A stretch of DNA of 64,000 nt, from NCBI GenBank assembly GCA_030673825.1, contig JAUTCS010000106.1, positions 1 to 64,000 of the forward strand, written 5' to 3'. Shown here in pieces: positions 56,182-64,000 of the stretch. Origin of the DNA: Verrucomicrobiota bacterium JB024 (lineage in GTDB: Bacteria; Verrucomicrobiota; Verrucomicrobiia; Opitutales; Cerasicoccaceae). The first letter of the stretch is position 1. Each line of letters begins with the position of its first letter. The notes under the pieces were generated by a model. That model was not told the DNA's origin. It did not search any database and worked only from the letters and a program-made list of their open reading frames with translations. The position numbers and the translations under genes were made by a program.

Positions 56182-58023
56182 TTAAAGTCGGAATTGTGGC
56201 GGCTGTCTTAACTGCTGGCGCAGCTCAATACGCTGGCGGTGGAGGTCGCGGATGCGCTCGGCGTCCTCCGGCGGTGTGTTCATGAGCTTGAGGTCAAGGT
56301 CCTTCTGGAGCTGTGTGAGGTGGCGCCGGTAGAGCGCGCGGACAGGTCCGAGGACCGCATCTTCCGGGTCTTCGAGGGCCACGTCCCGGTTGAGCAGGGC
56401 GTAAAGATAATTTCTTTCTTCGTCGGACTCAAGTAGTTCTATAAAATCATTAAGACCGTCCCAGGCGTCATTCTGGAACTCGATTAATAATTTCCGCAAC
56501 AGCCGGCCTTCGGTGATTCTTTCGTTAACCCATTGAGGATCAACGAAATTGGAAAAGGATCGGGCCAGCTCTTCGTGATGTAAAGCGATTAACAATAGCT
56601 GAGATTCGGCCGTTGTCAATGCCTCGGAAGCTTTCTGCGGAGCGGGGGCCGAGGCCTCCGGCTGGGGGGCGGCAGGCCGTGCCTGCCCCGAGCAGAAGCG
56701 TTCGAAGTCGCGGTGCAGGGCGAGGCGGTCCACCCGGCTCAGCAGGACGGCCAACTCGGCCAGGGCCTGCTCGCGGATGACCTCGCTCTCGCTCTGGGCG
56801 ATGATGGAAAAGATTTCGTCCAGGCCCCGGCGCTCCTCCGGGCTGCCGGGCTGGAGGGTCGGGGGGACGAGAGTCTCGGCGGCGAAGCCGATCCAGCTTT
56901 TCGCCTCGGCGCGGAGGGTGTCGAGGGCGGCGGCACCGTGCTCGCTCAGGAGTTCGTCGGGGTCGGAGCCCTTGGGCAGGCACAGGAAGCGCACGTCGAG
57001 CCCGGCCTTGAGAGCGAGGGGGAGCATGCGCAGGGCGGCCTTTTGCCCGGCGTTGTCGCCGTCGAGCAAGACCTCGGCCCGCGAAGTGTAGCGGCGCAGG
57101 AGGGAGAGCTGGTGCTCGGTAATCGCCGTGCCCTGCGGGGCCACGGCGTTGAGGACGCCCTTTTCCACGCAGCGCAGGCAGTCGAGCTGGCCCTCGACCA
57201 GGATCAGGCTCTGGCCGTCGCCGACGTGCTGGCGCGCCCGCTCCAGCCCGAAGAGTACGTCGCTCTTTTTAAACAGCGGCGTCTCGGGGGAGTTGACGTA
57301 CTTGGCCTCGCGCGAAGGGTCGTCCTGCGGGGTGAGGTCGGTTTGGCGGGCGGTGAAGGCGATGGCGCGCCCCTGCACGTCGCGGATAGGGATCATCAGC
57401 CGCCCCCGGAAACGCGGGCGGGCGGCGCGGGCGGCGGTATCGTGGTCGTTGACGTAAAAGAGCCCGCACTGGCGGATGGCCTCGGCGGAGAGCTGCTTTT
57501 TGTGAAGCAGGTCGAGGAGCTTGCCGCCGTTGGCCGGGGCGAAGCCGATCTGGAAGTCGTTGGCCAGCGCCATCGGGAAGCGGCGCTTGTCCGTCCAATA
57601 GGCGCGGATGGCGGCCCCGTCGGGGTGCTCGGCGTGGAAGCAGCGGTGGAAGTAGTCGGTGGCCAGCTCATGGAGGGTGAGCAGCTCTTTGCGCAGGGAG
57701 AGGCGTTCGCGGGGCATCCCGTCGTCCTCGTACTCGAGCTGGACGCTGAAACGCTGGGCCAGCAGCTCGACCGCCTCGCCGAACTCCAGGTTTTCCTTCA
57801 ACTGCACGAACCGGAAGAGGTCTCCGGCGTTGCCCGAGGAGTAGTCCATGAAGACGTTTTTCTCCGGGTGGACGTAGAACGAGGGCGTCTTTTCCGGGTT
57901 GAACGGGCTCAGCCCGCGAAACTGGGCCCCGGCGCGTTTCATCTGCGTGTACGGGGCTACCACATCGAGGAGGCTGACCCGCTGCCGGAGATTTTCGATG
58001 CTGCTGCGCTTGACCCTGGGCAT
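56182..58023 (-). CDS. dnaG: DNA primase DnaG with degenerate zinc ribbon
   Basis: Makes RNA primers at the replication fork; 613 residues. The order is the normal one: N-terminal ribbon (1-100), catalytic core with TOPRIM (VEGQLDCLRC, LLDGDNAGQKAALR) and C-terminal helicase-binding region. In the ribbon the four usual ligands (Cys, His, Cys, Cys) are replaced by Ser39, Asn42, Asp60 and Ser63 (SPFN instead of CPFH and DYSS instead of CFGC), while the surrounding EKTPSF and GNAGD are kept. So it probably folds without zinc. A PEP-CTERM gene diverges upstream. Confidence 0.96.
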   Translation of the reverse strand: MPRVKRSSIENLRQRVSLLDVVAPYTQMKRAGAQFRGLSPFNPEKTPSFYVHPEKNVFMDYSSGNAGDLFRFVQLKENLEFGEAVELLAQRFSVQLEYEDDGMPRERLSLRKELLTLHELATDYFHRCFHAEHPDGAAIRAYWTDKRRFPMALANDFQIGFAPANGGKLLDLLHKKQLSAEAIRQCGLFYVNDHDTAARAARPRFRGRLMIPIRDVQGRAIAFTARQTDLTPQDDPSREAKYVNSPETPLFKKSDVLFGLERARQHVGDGQSLILVEGQLDCLRCVEKGVLNAVAPQGTAITEHQLSLLRRYTSRAEVLLDGDNAGQKAALRMLPLALKAGLDVRFLCLPKGSDPDELLSEHGAAALDTLRAEAKSWIGFAAETLVPPTLQPGSPEERRGLDEIFSIIAQSESEVIREQALAELAVLLSRVDRLALHRDFERFCSGQARPAAPQPEASAPAPQKASEALTTAESQLLLIALHHEELARSFSNFVDPQWVNERITEGRLLRKLLIEFQNDAWDGLNDFIELLESDEERNYLYALLNRDVALEDPEDAVLGPVRALYRRHLTQLQKDLDLKLMNTPPEDAERIRDLHRQRIELRQQLRQPPQFRL

Positions 58024-58059
58024 TCCGCTGAGAAAGGAGAAAAGAAACCACTATCGCCT

Positions 58060-58079
58060 CCGGTGCAAGCCTGCACCGG
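58060..58079. promoter_or_regulatory. Hairpin between dnaG and the PEP-CTERM gene
   Basis: CCGGTGCA and TGCACCGG pair around AGCC between two divergent genes. It is probably part of the 5' leader of dnaG or of the other gene; its role is unknown. Confidence 0.35.
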
Positions 58080-58174
58080 GGTGGAGTGTCATCTATTCGC
58101 CGTCGTCGGCGGAAGTGTAAACTTGGCCGTGACGGACGATTTTCGGCTGGAAAGATAGACGCTATTTGTTTATC

Positions 58175-58189
58175 TTATAGGTCCTATAA
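58175..58189. promoter_or_regulatory. Palindrome TTATAG-GTC-CTATAA before the PEP-CTERM gene
   Basis: A perfect 6-bp inverted repeat with a 3-base spacer, ending 7 bases before the ATG. It could be an operator, but its place overlaps the normal ribosome-binding position, so a small RNA structure is another option. Confidence 0.3.
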
Positions 58190-58196
58190 CTCGCTA

Positions 58197-59141
58197 ATGA
58201 ACGCACTATGCCGTCTCCGCTACCTAATGGGCGCTCTCTGTGTCCTGTCCGCTGGCCAGTTAAATGGCATCAGCTATAACGTCAGCCTGAACACCGCTTA
58301 TTTTGGCTGGCTCGATCAGTACGAACTCGATACCTACAAAAGCGTCGGGTACAACGGCTGCGTGCCGACCTCATCGACCAACGCCATGACGTACCTGCAA
58401 AATGCCTACTCAGGGTATTTCGGCACGTCGCTGACGGGGACGACCTACCAGAACAGGCTGGATACGGCCGAACAGATGGTCAATGCCATGGGCACGGATG
58501 GCAGTGGCACTCAGTACAATCGCGTCCCCTACGCCCTGAGCAACTACATCATCACGGAAAAAGGGTTTACCCAGACCGTGTTCGGCGGGATGTACCTGAG
58601 CTCGGATTACTGGAGCGTTACTTATCCGAACCCGGGCTACATTACGGACTCGGCGCCGACTTCCGGATTTTTCCTCGACTCGCTCGGCTCCGGAGCGGCG
58701 ACGCTGTTCTCGATTTACTACCCGGAGACCTATGACGGGCACTATCTGCTGGCGACCTCGCTGGTCTGGGATGATGTCAACAATGACGGCATCATTCAGA
58801 AGTCCGAGGACGCCCATCTCTCTTTTGTCGATCCCCTGGACCCGGCCTACTATGATCAGGCCGGTTATCCGGATTCGGGGCCCAAACTTACCGTCGGCCA
58901 GATCTACTACGATGAGGAAAGCGCTACGCTCCTGCTCGACTACTACCAGTACGAAGGGGAACTGCCCTACGACGAGAACAACTATACGCAGTGGGACAGG
59001 CTGACCATCAACACGGTTTTCAGCATCAACGTCGTTCCCGAGCCGCAAACCTGGGCCATGCTCGCCGGGCTGGCCACGCTGGGTCTGTGTCTGGTAAGGA
59101 AAGGCTTCCGGCGTAAGTCTGCGCCCGCTCTGGCGGCGTGA
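58197..59141 (+). CDS. PEP-CTERM protein resembling a C39-type cysteine peptidase
   Basis: Surface protein of 314 residues. A signal peptide (1-24) is followed by a domain with GYNGCVPTSSTNAMTYLQ (Cys55), YDGHYLLATSLVW (His182) and FVDPLDP (Asp212), in the order of the C39/papain-like catalytic residues. Between His and Asp is a full EF-hand-type calcium loop, DVNNDGIIQKSE (193-204). The tail is a standard PEP-CTERM: VVPEPQTW, helix AMLAGLATLGLCLV, then RKGFRRK. So it may be a surface-anchored or released, calcium-bound peptidase; activity is inference. The ATG at 58197 was chosen because it starts the signal peptide. Confidence 0.82.
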   Translation: MNALCRLRYLMGALCVLSAGQLNGISYNVSLNTAYFGWLDQYELDTYKSVGYNGCVPTSSTNAMTYLQNAYSGYFGTSLTGTTYQNRLDTAEQMVNAMGTDGSGTQYNRVPYALSNYIITEKGFTQTVFGGMYLSSDYWSVTYPNPGYITDSAPTSGFFLDSLGSGAATLFSIYYPETYDGHYLLATSLVWDDVNNDGIIQKSEDAHLSFVDPLDPAYYDQAGYPDSGPKLTVGQIYYDEESATLLLDYYQYEGELPYDENNYTQWDRLTINTVFSINVVPEPQTWAMLAGLATLGLCLVRKGFRRKSAPALAA

Positions 59142-59161
59142 CCTGCCCCCCGCTCAACCGC

Positions 59162-60850
59162 CTACGGGTAATACACGAGCAGCTCCTCGATCTCGGCGCG
59201 CTTGGGGTGGTCGGGCGGGGCCAGTTCAAGGAATTGTTCGTACATGTAGCGGGCGTTGCGCGGATTCTGCTCGATCTTGTCGTAGCCGCGGGCCAGGGCC
59301 AGGGCGATGTCCGGGCTGTCCGGGAAGAGCTCGTAGGCGGCGACCAGTTCCTCCATCAGGCGCTGGCGGGACTGGCTCTTCTGGATGGCACGCAGGTACT
59401 GGGCGCGGTACTGGATGTTTTTCGGCTGGAGGCGCATGGCCTCGGAGGCGAAAAGCTCGGCCTGCTGCCACTGGCCGATGGCGTAGTAGGCGCGGGAAAG
59501 GTCGTAAAAGGTCAGGGCGTTCTGGCTGTTCTCGATGGCCAGGGACATCTGGAAGTGCCGGATGGCGGCGGGAAAATTCCCCTCCTGGTAGGCGATGACG
59601 CCGCGCTCGTACTCGTTCTTCGGCGCGGGCATCTCCGGCTCGGTGTCGGCGGCGGGAGTCTGTCCGTCGGCCAGCGGAGTGGGGGCGACGGTGGTGTTGT
59701 CTTCGGTCACGGCGACCTCGGTCGAGTCGGTCGGCGTACCGTCCCCGGCGTCGCCCCAGCTGGCGGAGATGACATGCTCCTGCGGCACTCCGGCGGGGCC
59801 GGTCACGGTATCCTGACCGGCGGGAGCGACATCGGCGGGGTCCACGAGCTTCGAGCCGCCGCTATCGGGCAGGTCGGCGACGTTGGTGGTGGCTGTGCCG
59901 GTCGCGGACGAAGAAGTAGCGGCGGTGGTGGTCCCGGTTGTCGCAGCGCTACCGGTCGTCGCCGTGCCGGAAGGGGTGACGGCGCTCGCTGAGCTGCCAG
60001 TGCCCGTTGTGGCGATGCTGCCAGAGGCGGCAGGGGGCTTGATTCCGGAGGTGGCGGCGCGCAGGTCGGCCAGTTGGCGGCGTACGCCTGCCAAGTCGCT
60101 GTTGTCAATGAGGGCAGGGGACTGCGCGTCGAGGTTGGCCACAAGCTCCTCGGCCTGGGCCCAGTGTTCGCGGGCCAGGGCCAGGCGCAGCAGCCCGAGG
60201 CGGGCCTGGGCATGGGCGCCATCCTGGTCGGGGAGCTTGAGGGCGTAGTTCCACCAGTCTCCGGCCTGAGCCTGGTTGCCCAACTGATAGTAAAGGCTGC
60301 CAAGCTCGACGGCCTCGGTCACGGTCGGCTTGCTCTTCTCGGTCTTAAAGGCGCGCAGCCAGGCTTCGAGCGAAGGCTGGAGCTTCCCGGCATTGCGCTG
60401 GGCCTGGGCGAGTTGTTTCCACGCGCCGGCGTCCATCGGCTCTCCCTCCAGGTAGTGCTGGTAGGCCATGGCGGCGGCGGGCCAGTCCTTCATCTGCGTG
60501 TGGGCCTGCGCCGCGAACAGCGCGAGGTCCGTACGGGAGGGCGTCAGCGTGTAAGCCTGGTCAAAATAAAAGGCGGCCATGGCCGGGTCGGGCACTTCGG
60601 CGTAGGCGAAGGCGAGCTGCTCGATGACGCCGGGGCGGTTCGGGTGGTCGGCGTCGAGGACCTCCAGGGCGCTGACGGCCTGGTCGATGCTGCCGTTGTA
60701 GAGCAGGTGCTTGGCCGCGTCGAGGCGGGTGGCGACTTCCGCGTCGATACGCGCCTGTTCGGCTGCGGGATCACTGCGAGAGCACCCGGCCACGAAAAAG
60801 GTTGCCACTGCTAAACAAATGGCCGCAATCTTGCCGACTGTAGTAGACAT
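59162..60850 (-). CDS. TPR-repeat lipoprotein
   Basis: Predicted lipoprotein of 562 residues. The lipobox FVAGC places the lipidated Cys at residue 23. Residues about 25-270 and 420-560 carry helical tetratricopeptide repeats (for example LLYNGSIDQAVSALEVLDAD and GVIAYQEGNFPAAIRHFQMSL), which usually mediate protein contacts. The two halves are joined by a long Thr/Ser/Ala/Gly-rich linker (about 270-400). It is on the - strand, divergent from the DUF362-like gene. Its partner is unknown. Confidence 0.88.
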   Translation of the reverse strand: MSTTVGKIAAICLAVATFFVAGCSRSDPAAEQARIDAEVATRLDAAKHLLYNGSIDQAVSALEVLDADHPNRPGVIEQLAFAYAEVPDPAMAAFYFDQAYTLTPSRTDLALFAAQAHTQMKDWPAAAMAYQHYLEGEPMDAGAWKQLAQAQRNAGKLQPSLEAWLRAFKTEKSKPTVTEAVELGSLYYQLGNQAQAGDWWNYALKLPDQDGAHAQARLGLLRLALAREHWAQAEELVANLDAQSPALIDNSDLAGVRRQLADLRAATSGIKPPAASGSIATTGTGSSASAVTPSGTATTGSAATTGTTTAATSSSATGTATTNVADLPDSGGSKLVDPADVAPAGQDTVTGPAGVPQEHVISASWGDAGDGTPTDSTEVAVTEDNTTVAPTPLADGQTPAADTEPEMPAPKNEYERGVIAYQEGNFPAAIRHFQMSLAIENSQNALTFYDLSRAYYAIGQWQQAELFASEAMRLQPKNIQYRAQYLRAIQKSQSRQRLMEELVAAYELFPDSPDIALALARGYDKIEQNPRNARYMYEQFLELAPPDHPKRAEIEELLVYYP

Positions 60851-60897
60851 GCCCGTTTTGATACGGACAATGTCTTGCCCAGTGTAAACTCTGTCAA

Positions 60898-61962
60898 GTG
60901 TTGAGAATGCCCGGCTTTTCCCGATTGATCCTGCTGCTTACGGCCCTCGTGCTCCTGCGTCCCGCCTTCGGGGCCGATTACACGCCCTCGGCGGACCTCC
61001 AGTCCTACGTGTGGGAGTACCCCATGACGCGCTTTAATTACTTCGGTTACCACGCCGGGGTTGAAACGCTCTTCCGCGCCTACGAGCGCACGAGCGACGC
61101 CAAGCTCGCCCCCGGCGAGCACGGCGTGGTCGGGATCAAGATCTACACCTCCTCGGGCCCCGGGCTGCGCACCCCGCCGAACCTCGTCCGCGCGGTCGTG
61201 GCCTGCCTCGAAGAGCGCGGCTTCAAGCGCGAGAACCTTTTCCTCCTCGATGCCAACAGCGAGCGCTTGCGCGAGAGCGGTTACCTGCCTCGGCGTGACA
61301 ATACTCCGGCTGAGTTTGAGGGCATCCCCGTGTACGCGCTGGACACAGGCGAGTACTACGACAAGGAATGGTTCTACGACTCCAACCTCCCCTCGCGCGA
61401 GCGCATCGCCATGGCCGCGGCCAACTCGCGATTCTCCTTCGAATCCGACCCGGACGAGCGCAAAAGCTTCCTGGCTTATCCGCTGATCCATCAGGTCGAT
61501 TTCTGGATCAACTTGCCCATGGCCTCTGACGACAAGGCCCTCGGCATCAGCGGTGCGCTGGCCAACGCCACTCTCTGGAACATCAGCAACAACATGCGCT
61601 TTTTCTCCAGCCCGGCCAATGCCCCGGTGGCCACGGCCGAAATCGCCGCCATCCCCGAGCTGCGCGAGACGTGGATCTTTACCCTGCAAACGCTTGAGCG
61701 TTACCAGTTCATGGGTGGCCCGCGCTTCAACTCCCTTTACACCGCGCAGGAGCCGAAGCTCTGGCTCAGCGCCAACCCCGTGGCCATCGACTACCTGATG
61801 TGGCGGCGCATTTTCAACGGGCGCGTGCGTGAGCACTTCCCGGTGCCGGAACGCGAGCCGCAGGTTTTCGAGTACGCGCAGGCCGTCGGTCTGGGCAATT
61901 ACAAACTCGACCAGCTCAAGCTCGTCCGCCTCGAAAAGTCCGACGACTCCAGCGAAGACTGA
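60898..61962 (+). CDS. Secreted DUF362-like protein
   Basis: Predicted protein of 354 residues with a signal peptide (about 1-25). The body resembles DUF362 proteins: VVGIKIYTSSGPGLRTPPNL, ACLEERGFKRENLFLLDAN, VDFWINLPMASDDKALGISG and ALANATLWNISNNMRFF. The Cys-rich iron-sulfur motif of some relatives is absent. The GTG at 60898 and the ATG at 60907 are both possible; neither has a good ribosome-binding site. Function is not known. Confidence 0.75.
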   Translation: MLRMPGFSRLILLLTALVLLRPAFGADYTPSADLQSYVWEYPMTRFNYFGYHAGVETLFRAYERTSDAKLAPGEHGVVGIKIYTSSGPGLRTPPNLVRAVVACLEERGFKRENLFLLDANSERLRESGYLPRRDNTPAEFEGIPVYALDTGEYYDKEWFYDSNLPSRERIAMAAANSRFSFESDPDERKSFLAYPLIHQVDFWINLPMASDDKALGISGALANATLWNISNNMRFFSSPANAPVATAEIAAIPELRETWIFTLQTLERYQFMGGPRFNSLYTAQEPKLWLSANPVAIDYLMWRRIFNGRVREHFPVPEREPQVFEYAQAVGLGNYKLDQLKLVRLEKSDDSSED

Positions 61963-62310
61963 GTGGGGCCCGTGTCGGGCTGCCGGGGATTTTCAATGAC
62001 AAGAGCGGGGAGGAGCAGCGGGTAGCCCGTCCCACGCCTATTCACCTGCCCACTGATTTCACCCGCGAAGAGACGCGAAGTTAAGCCGCAGTGGGGGAGG
62101 GCTCGGTCGCTGTGCACATCGTGAGAAAACACGATCGCGGGGGGCAGCGGACTTTTCCGACTTTATCTGGATCGTCTCATCTGAATCCAGATGCGATATT
62201 GTACTGCCAACACTTGGCCTGTTGTGCGGTATGCCTCCGATTCGTCTCTCCTCCACTTGGTTGGAGGTGCTTTGGGGCAAAATCAAAGGGCAGGGCGGAG
62301 CAACCGATCC
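61963..62310. other. 348-base gene-free region
   Basis: No ORF of quality is seen. It includes a CGCGAAGAGACGCGAAG unit (62071-62087, a short direct repeat of the CGCGAAG type), an ATCTGGAT/ATCCAGAT inverted repeat (62165-62192) and a short hairpin (62303-62319) overlapping the stop codon of the next gene. Nothing else is interpretable. Confidence 0.4.
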
Positions 62311-62865
62311 TTAATCGGTGTCCTTGTCCTTCAGGTACTCGAACTTGATAATGCAGGTCCAGTTCGAACCGAACTTCTCGAAGGTGGTTCCTTTGACCCA
62401 GAACAGCTGGGCTTCTGCGCGGCTGCGGGACTGGGCGCGGTCATCCTTCTTGTCGTTGATCCTGGAGATACTGCTGCACGACTCGTTGATGATTTTCTCG
62501 GCCTTGTCCAAGGCATCTTCGTAGGCGCGCTCACAGCTGTTACCGTAGCCGATGGTCGCCTGCTGATTCTTGGTCTGGGTGGGCTGGGTATAGATTTTAT
62601 GCTGGATCAGCACCTGGCAGTAAAAAACGCCGTCACCGATGTCCATCCACATCGCCTTGGATTCGTAGTCACCATTAATGGTGCGGCTGGTCGCCGTTTC
62701 GAGGGCTTCCTTTTCGGCCTGATCGGGAGAATTATCAAACCCGACAACGATCTCAGTGATGGTTTCGTTGGGTTTGTTGAGCTCCGCAGCAGTCAGCCGT
62801 ACGCAGAACAACGCGCACAGCACAAGCACAAGGGTATTTTTTCTCCACAGACCCACAACCGCCAT
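62311..62865 (-). CDS. Secreted protein of unknown function
   Basis: Predicted protein of 184 residues with a signal peptide (1-27, RLTAAE). The mature part is polar and charged with four Cys (around residues 83, 111, 131 and 171). No named family is recognised. The DNA of this gene is less GC-rich than that of its neighbours (for example runs of AAT/AAA codons), a possible sign of horizontal transfer. It stands alone on the - strand. Confidence 0.7.
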   Translation of the reverse strand: MAVVGLWRKNTLVLVLCALFCVRLTAAELNKPNETITEIVVGFDNSPDQAEKEALETATSRTINGDYESKAMWMDIGDGVFYCQVLIQHKIYTQPTQTKNQQATIGYGNSCERAYEDALDKAEKIINESCSSISRINDKKDDRAQSRSRAEAQLFWVKGTTFEKFGSNWTCIIKFEYLKDKDTD

Positions 62866-62978
62866 TCAGCCGGAAAAAAACCGGGCTGTCAACCTTGACA
62901 TTCGGGTATTTTCGCCCCGCCAGCGCTAGCAGAAAGCCTTATTTCAAGCTTAATTGTCGCTTACAAGAGGTAATCTCC

Positions 62979-63644
62979 TCAGGCGTCTGTTCCTTCGAGG
63001 GTGCGGACGAACTGAGCCCGGTCAGCGTGCCGGAAGAATGCGGTTCCCGCGACAAAGGTATCGGCTCCGGCCTCCCGGCAGCGCAGGCCGGTTTCGAGGT
63101 TGACGCCACCGTCCACCTCGATCCGCCATTGGTAGCCGTGTTGCTGGCGCCAGCGGGCGACGGTCTCGATTTTCGGCAGGACATCCTCCCGGAACGACTG
63201 CCCGCCGAAGCCGGGCTGAACCGTCATAAGGAGCACAAGGTCAACGGCTTCCAGGTACGGCTCGATCATCTCGGCGGGGGTGCCGGGGTTGATGCAGATG
63301 CCACAGGTGGCGCCACGCTCACGGATGTGGCGGAGCGTTTCGGCCTTCGGGTAGTCGGGTTCGGCGTGGATGGTGACGTTTTGGGCACCCGCGTCGATAA
63401 ACGCGTCCACGTAAAGGTGGGGGTTGTCCAGCATCAGGTGGACATCGAAGAACAGTTTGCTGTCCGGACGCAGGTTGGCCACCGTCTGGGGGCCGAAGCT
63501 CAGGTTCGGCACGAAGTGGCCGTCCATGATGTCAATATGGACCCACTCGATCCCGGGCGTTTCCTCGGCCTGGGCCATGGTGTCGGCCAGGCGGGCATGA
63601 TTACCGGCGAGAATGGACGGGGCGACGAGCGGGCGGTGGGACAT
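62979..63644 (-). CDS. rpe: Ribulose-phosphate 3-epimerase
   Basis: Interconverts ribulose 5-phosphate and xylulose 5-phosphate in the pentose phosphate pathway; 221 residues, a TIM barrel. Typical blocks are LVAPSILAGN, WVHIDIMDGHFVPNLSFG, FDVHLMLDNP, MTVQPGFGGQSF and IEVDGGVNLET, with the catalytic Asp residues in the second and last. The ATG at 63644 is the family start; the frame runs 13 codons further upstream. It starts 10 bases behind an LptE-like gene. Confidence 0.96.
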   Translation of the reverse strand: MSHRPLVAPSILAGNHARLADTMAQAEETPGIEWVHIDIMDGHFVPNLSFGPQTVANLRPDSKLFFDVHLMLDNPHLYVDAFIDAGAQNVTIHAEPDYPKAETLRHIRERGATCGICINPGTPAEMIEPYLEAVDLVLLMTVQPGFGGQSFREDVLPKIETVARWRQQHGYQWRIEVDGGVNLETGLRCREAGADTFVAGTAFFRHADRAQFVRTLEGTDA

Positions 63645-63654
63645 GACAAAGGCT

Positions 63655-64000
63655 TTACCAGACGCTGATGACGACGTCGTCAATTTTCTTGGCCATCTCG
63701 CGGGTCAGCACGGGTATGGCCTGATACTCGGCTATCTGGAAGTCGTTCTGGACAAAGGCCTGCTGCTCAGCCCGCACGACGCGGTCCTGCATGAGCACCT
63801 TACCTGAGCGGTTGTCAGTCAGGGTGAGCACACACTCCATGATCAACATGTAGGACTCGGCCAGACCGGTGTCCTGACGCTGGGGGGCACTGACCTGTCG
63901 CTCGTAGCTGGCGATGAGAATCTCCAGCGTGGCGTCTGCGGTCGGGTCCTCCACGATCTTGAGGTTGGCGTGGCTCTGCAGGTCGCTGATGGTCTGCGTG
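63655..64000 (-). CDS. LptE-like protein, C-terminal part (cut by right edge)
   Basis: The frame is open to the window edge, so the N-terminus with any signal sequence is outside. The visible 114 residues resemble the C-terminal part of LptE-type proteins, which plug the LptD channel in lipopolysaccharide export: a polar start (TISDLQSHANLKIVEDPTAD), SYMLIMECVLTLTDNRSGKVL and an ending of alternating hydrophobic residues (IDDVVISVW). Such short strands can occur elsewhere, so this is a moderate call. The stop is 10 bases before rpe. Confidence 0.6.
   Translation of the reverse strand, partial: TQTISDLQSHANLKIVEDPTADATLEILIASYERQVSAPQRQDTGLAESYMLIMECVLTLTDNRSGKVLMQDRVVRAEQQAFVQNDFQIAEYQAIPVLTREMAKKIDDVVISVW

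Overview
This 64 kb window is a GC-rich chromosomal segment from a bacterium that looks like a verrucomicrobiote of the class Opitutae (Verrucomicrobiota). That is an inference. It rests on PEP-CTERM tails on secreted proteins, an orphan prepilin-like protein with the H-X9-DG motif next to glycoside hydrolases, Lys/Ala/Glu-rich or Arg/Gly-rich extensions on ribosomal proteins, and several families of dispersed palindromic intergenic repeats. No 16S rRNA is present to confirm it.

Region 1 (1-16.4 kb) is the str/S10/spc/alpha ribosomal supercluster, all on the + strand: fusA (cut by the left edge), rpsJ, rplC, rplD, rplW, rplB, rpsS, a secreted protein of unknown function, rplV, rpsC, rplP, rpmC, rpsQ, rplN, rplX, rplE, rpsN, rpsH, rplF, rplR, rpsE, rplO, secY, map, rpsM, rpsK, rpsD, rpoA and rplQ, ended by a strong terminator. 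Genes for EF-Tu, L30, IF-1 and L36 are missing from their usual places. S5, S11 and L17 carry unusual low-complexity extensions.

Region 2 (16.4-36.6 kb) is housekeeping: a small zinc-ribbon membrane protein, guaA, a secreted protein, hisD-hisC-hisB, a ferredoxin with a tiny membrane-protein ORF behind it, a rhomboid protease, glnE, the periplasmic protease prc, a glycine-rich RRM RNA-binding protein with a structured leader, trpF, an alpha/beta hydrolase, ffh, a secreted protein, serA and plsY.

Region 3 (36.7-45.7 kb) is the accessory region. A PocR-domain AraC-type regulator is followed, all on the + strand, by a PEP-CTERM beta-sandwich protein, a prepilin-like H-X9-DG protein, a large GH42-like glycosidase, a small LamG-like secreted protein and a beta-helix protein with a golvesin-like C-terminal domain. 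The block ends in a strong bidirectional terminator. It reads as a regulated, surface-directed glycan-processing cassette without a transporter.

Region 4 (45.8-64 kb) holds the 2-oxoglutarate dehydrogenase complex (sucA, sucB, lpdA on the - strand), a SUI1-type translation factor, tatA, rpoD and dnaG. The DnaG zinc ribbon has lost all four metal ligands. After these come a PEP-CTERM protein resembling a C39-type cysteine peptidase with an EF-hand loop, a TPR lipoprotein, a DUF362-like protein, rpe and an LptE-like protein cut by the right edge.

No rRNA, tRNA, CRISPR array, insertion sequence or prophage was found. Intergenic repeats are prominent at 8.4, 22.1, 30.2-30.4, 47.2 and 51.7-52.0 kb.
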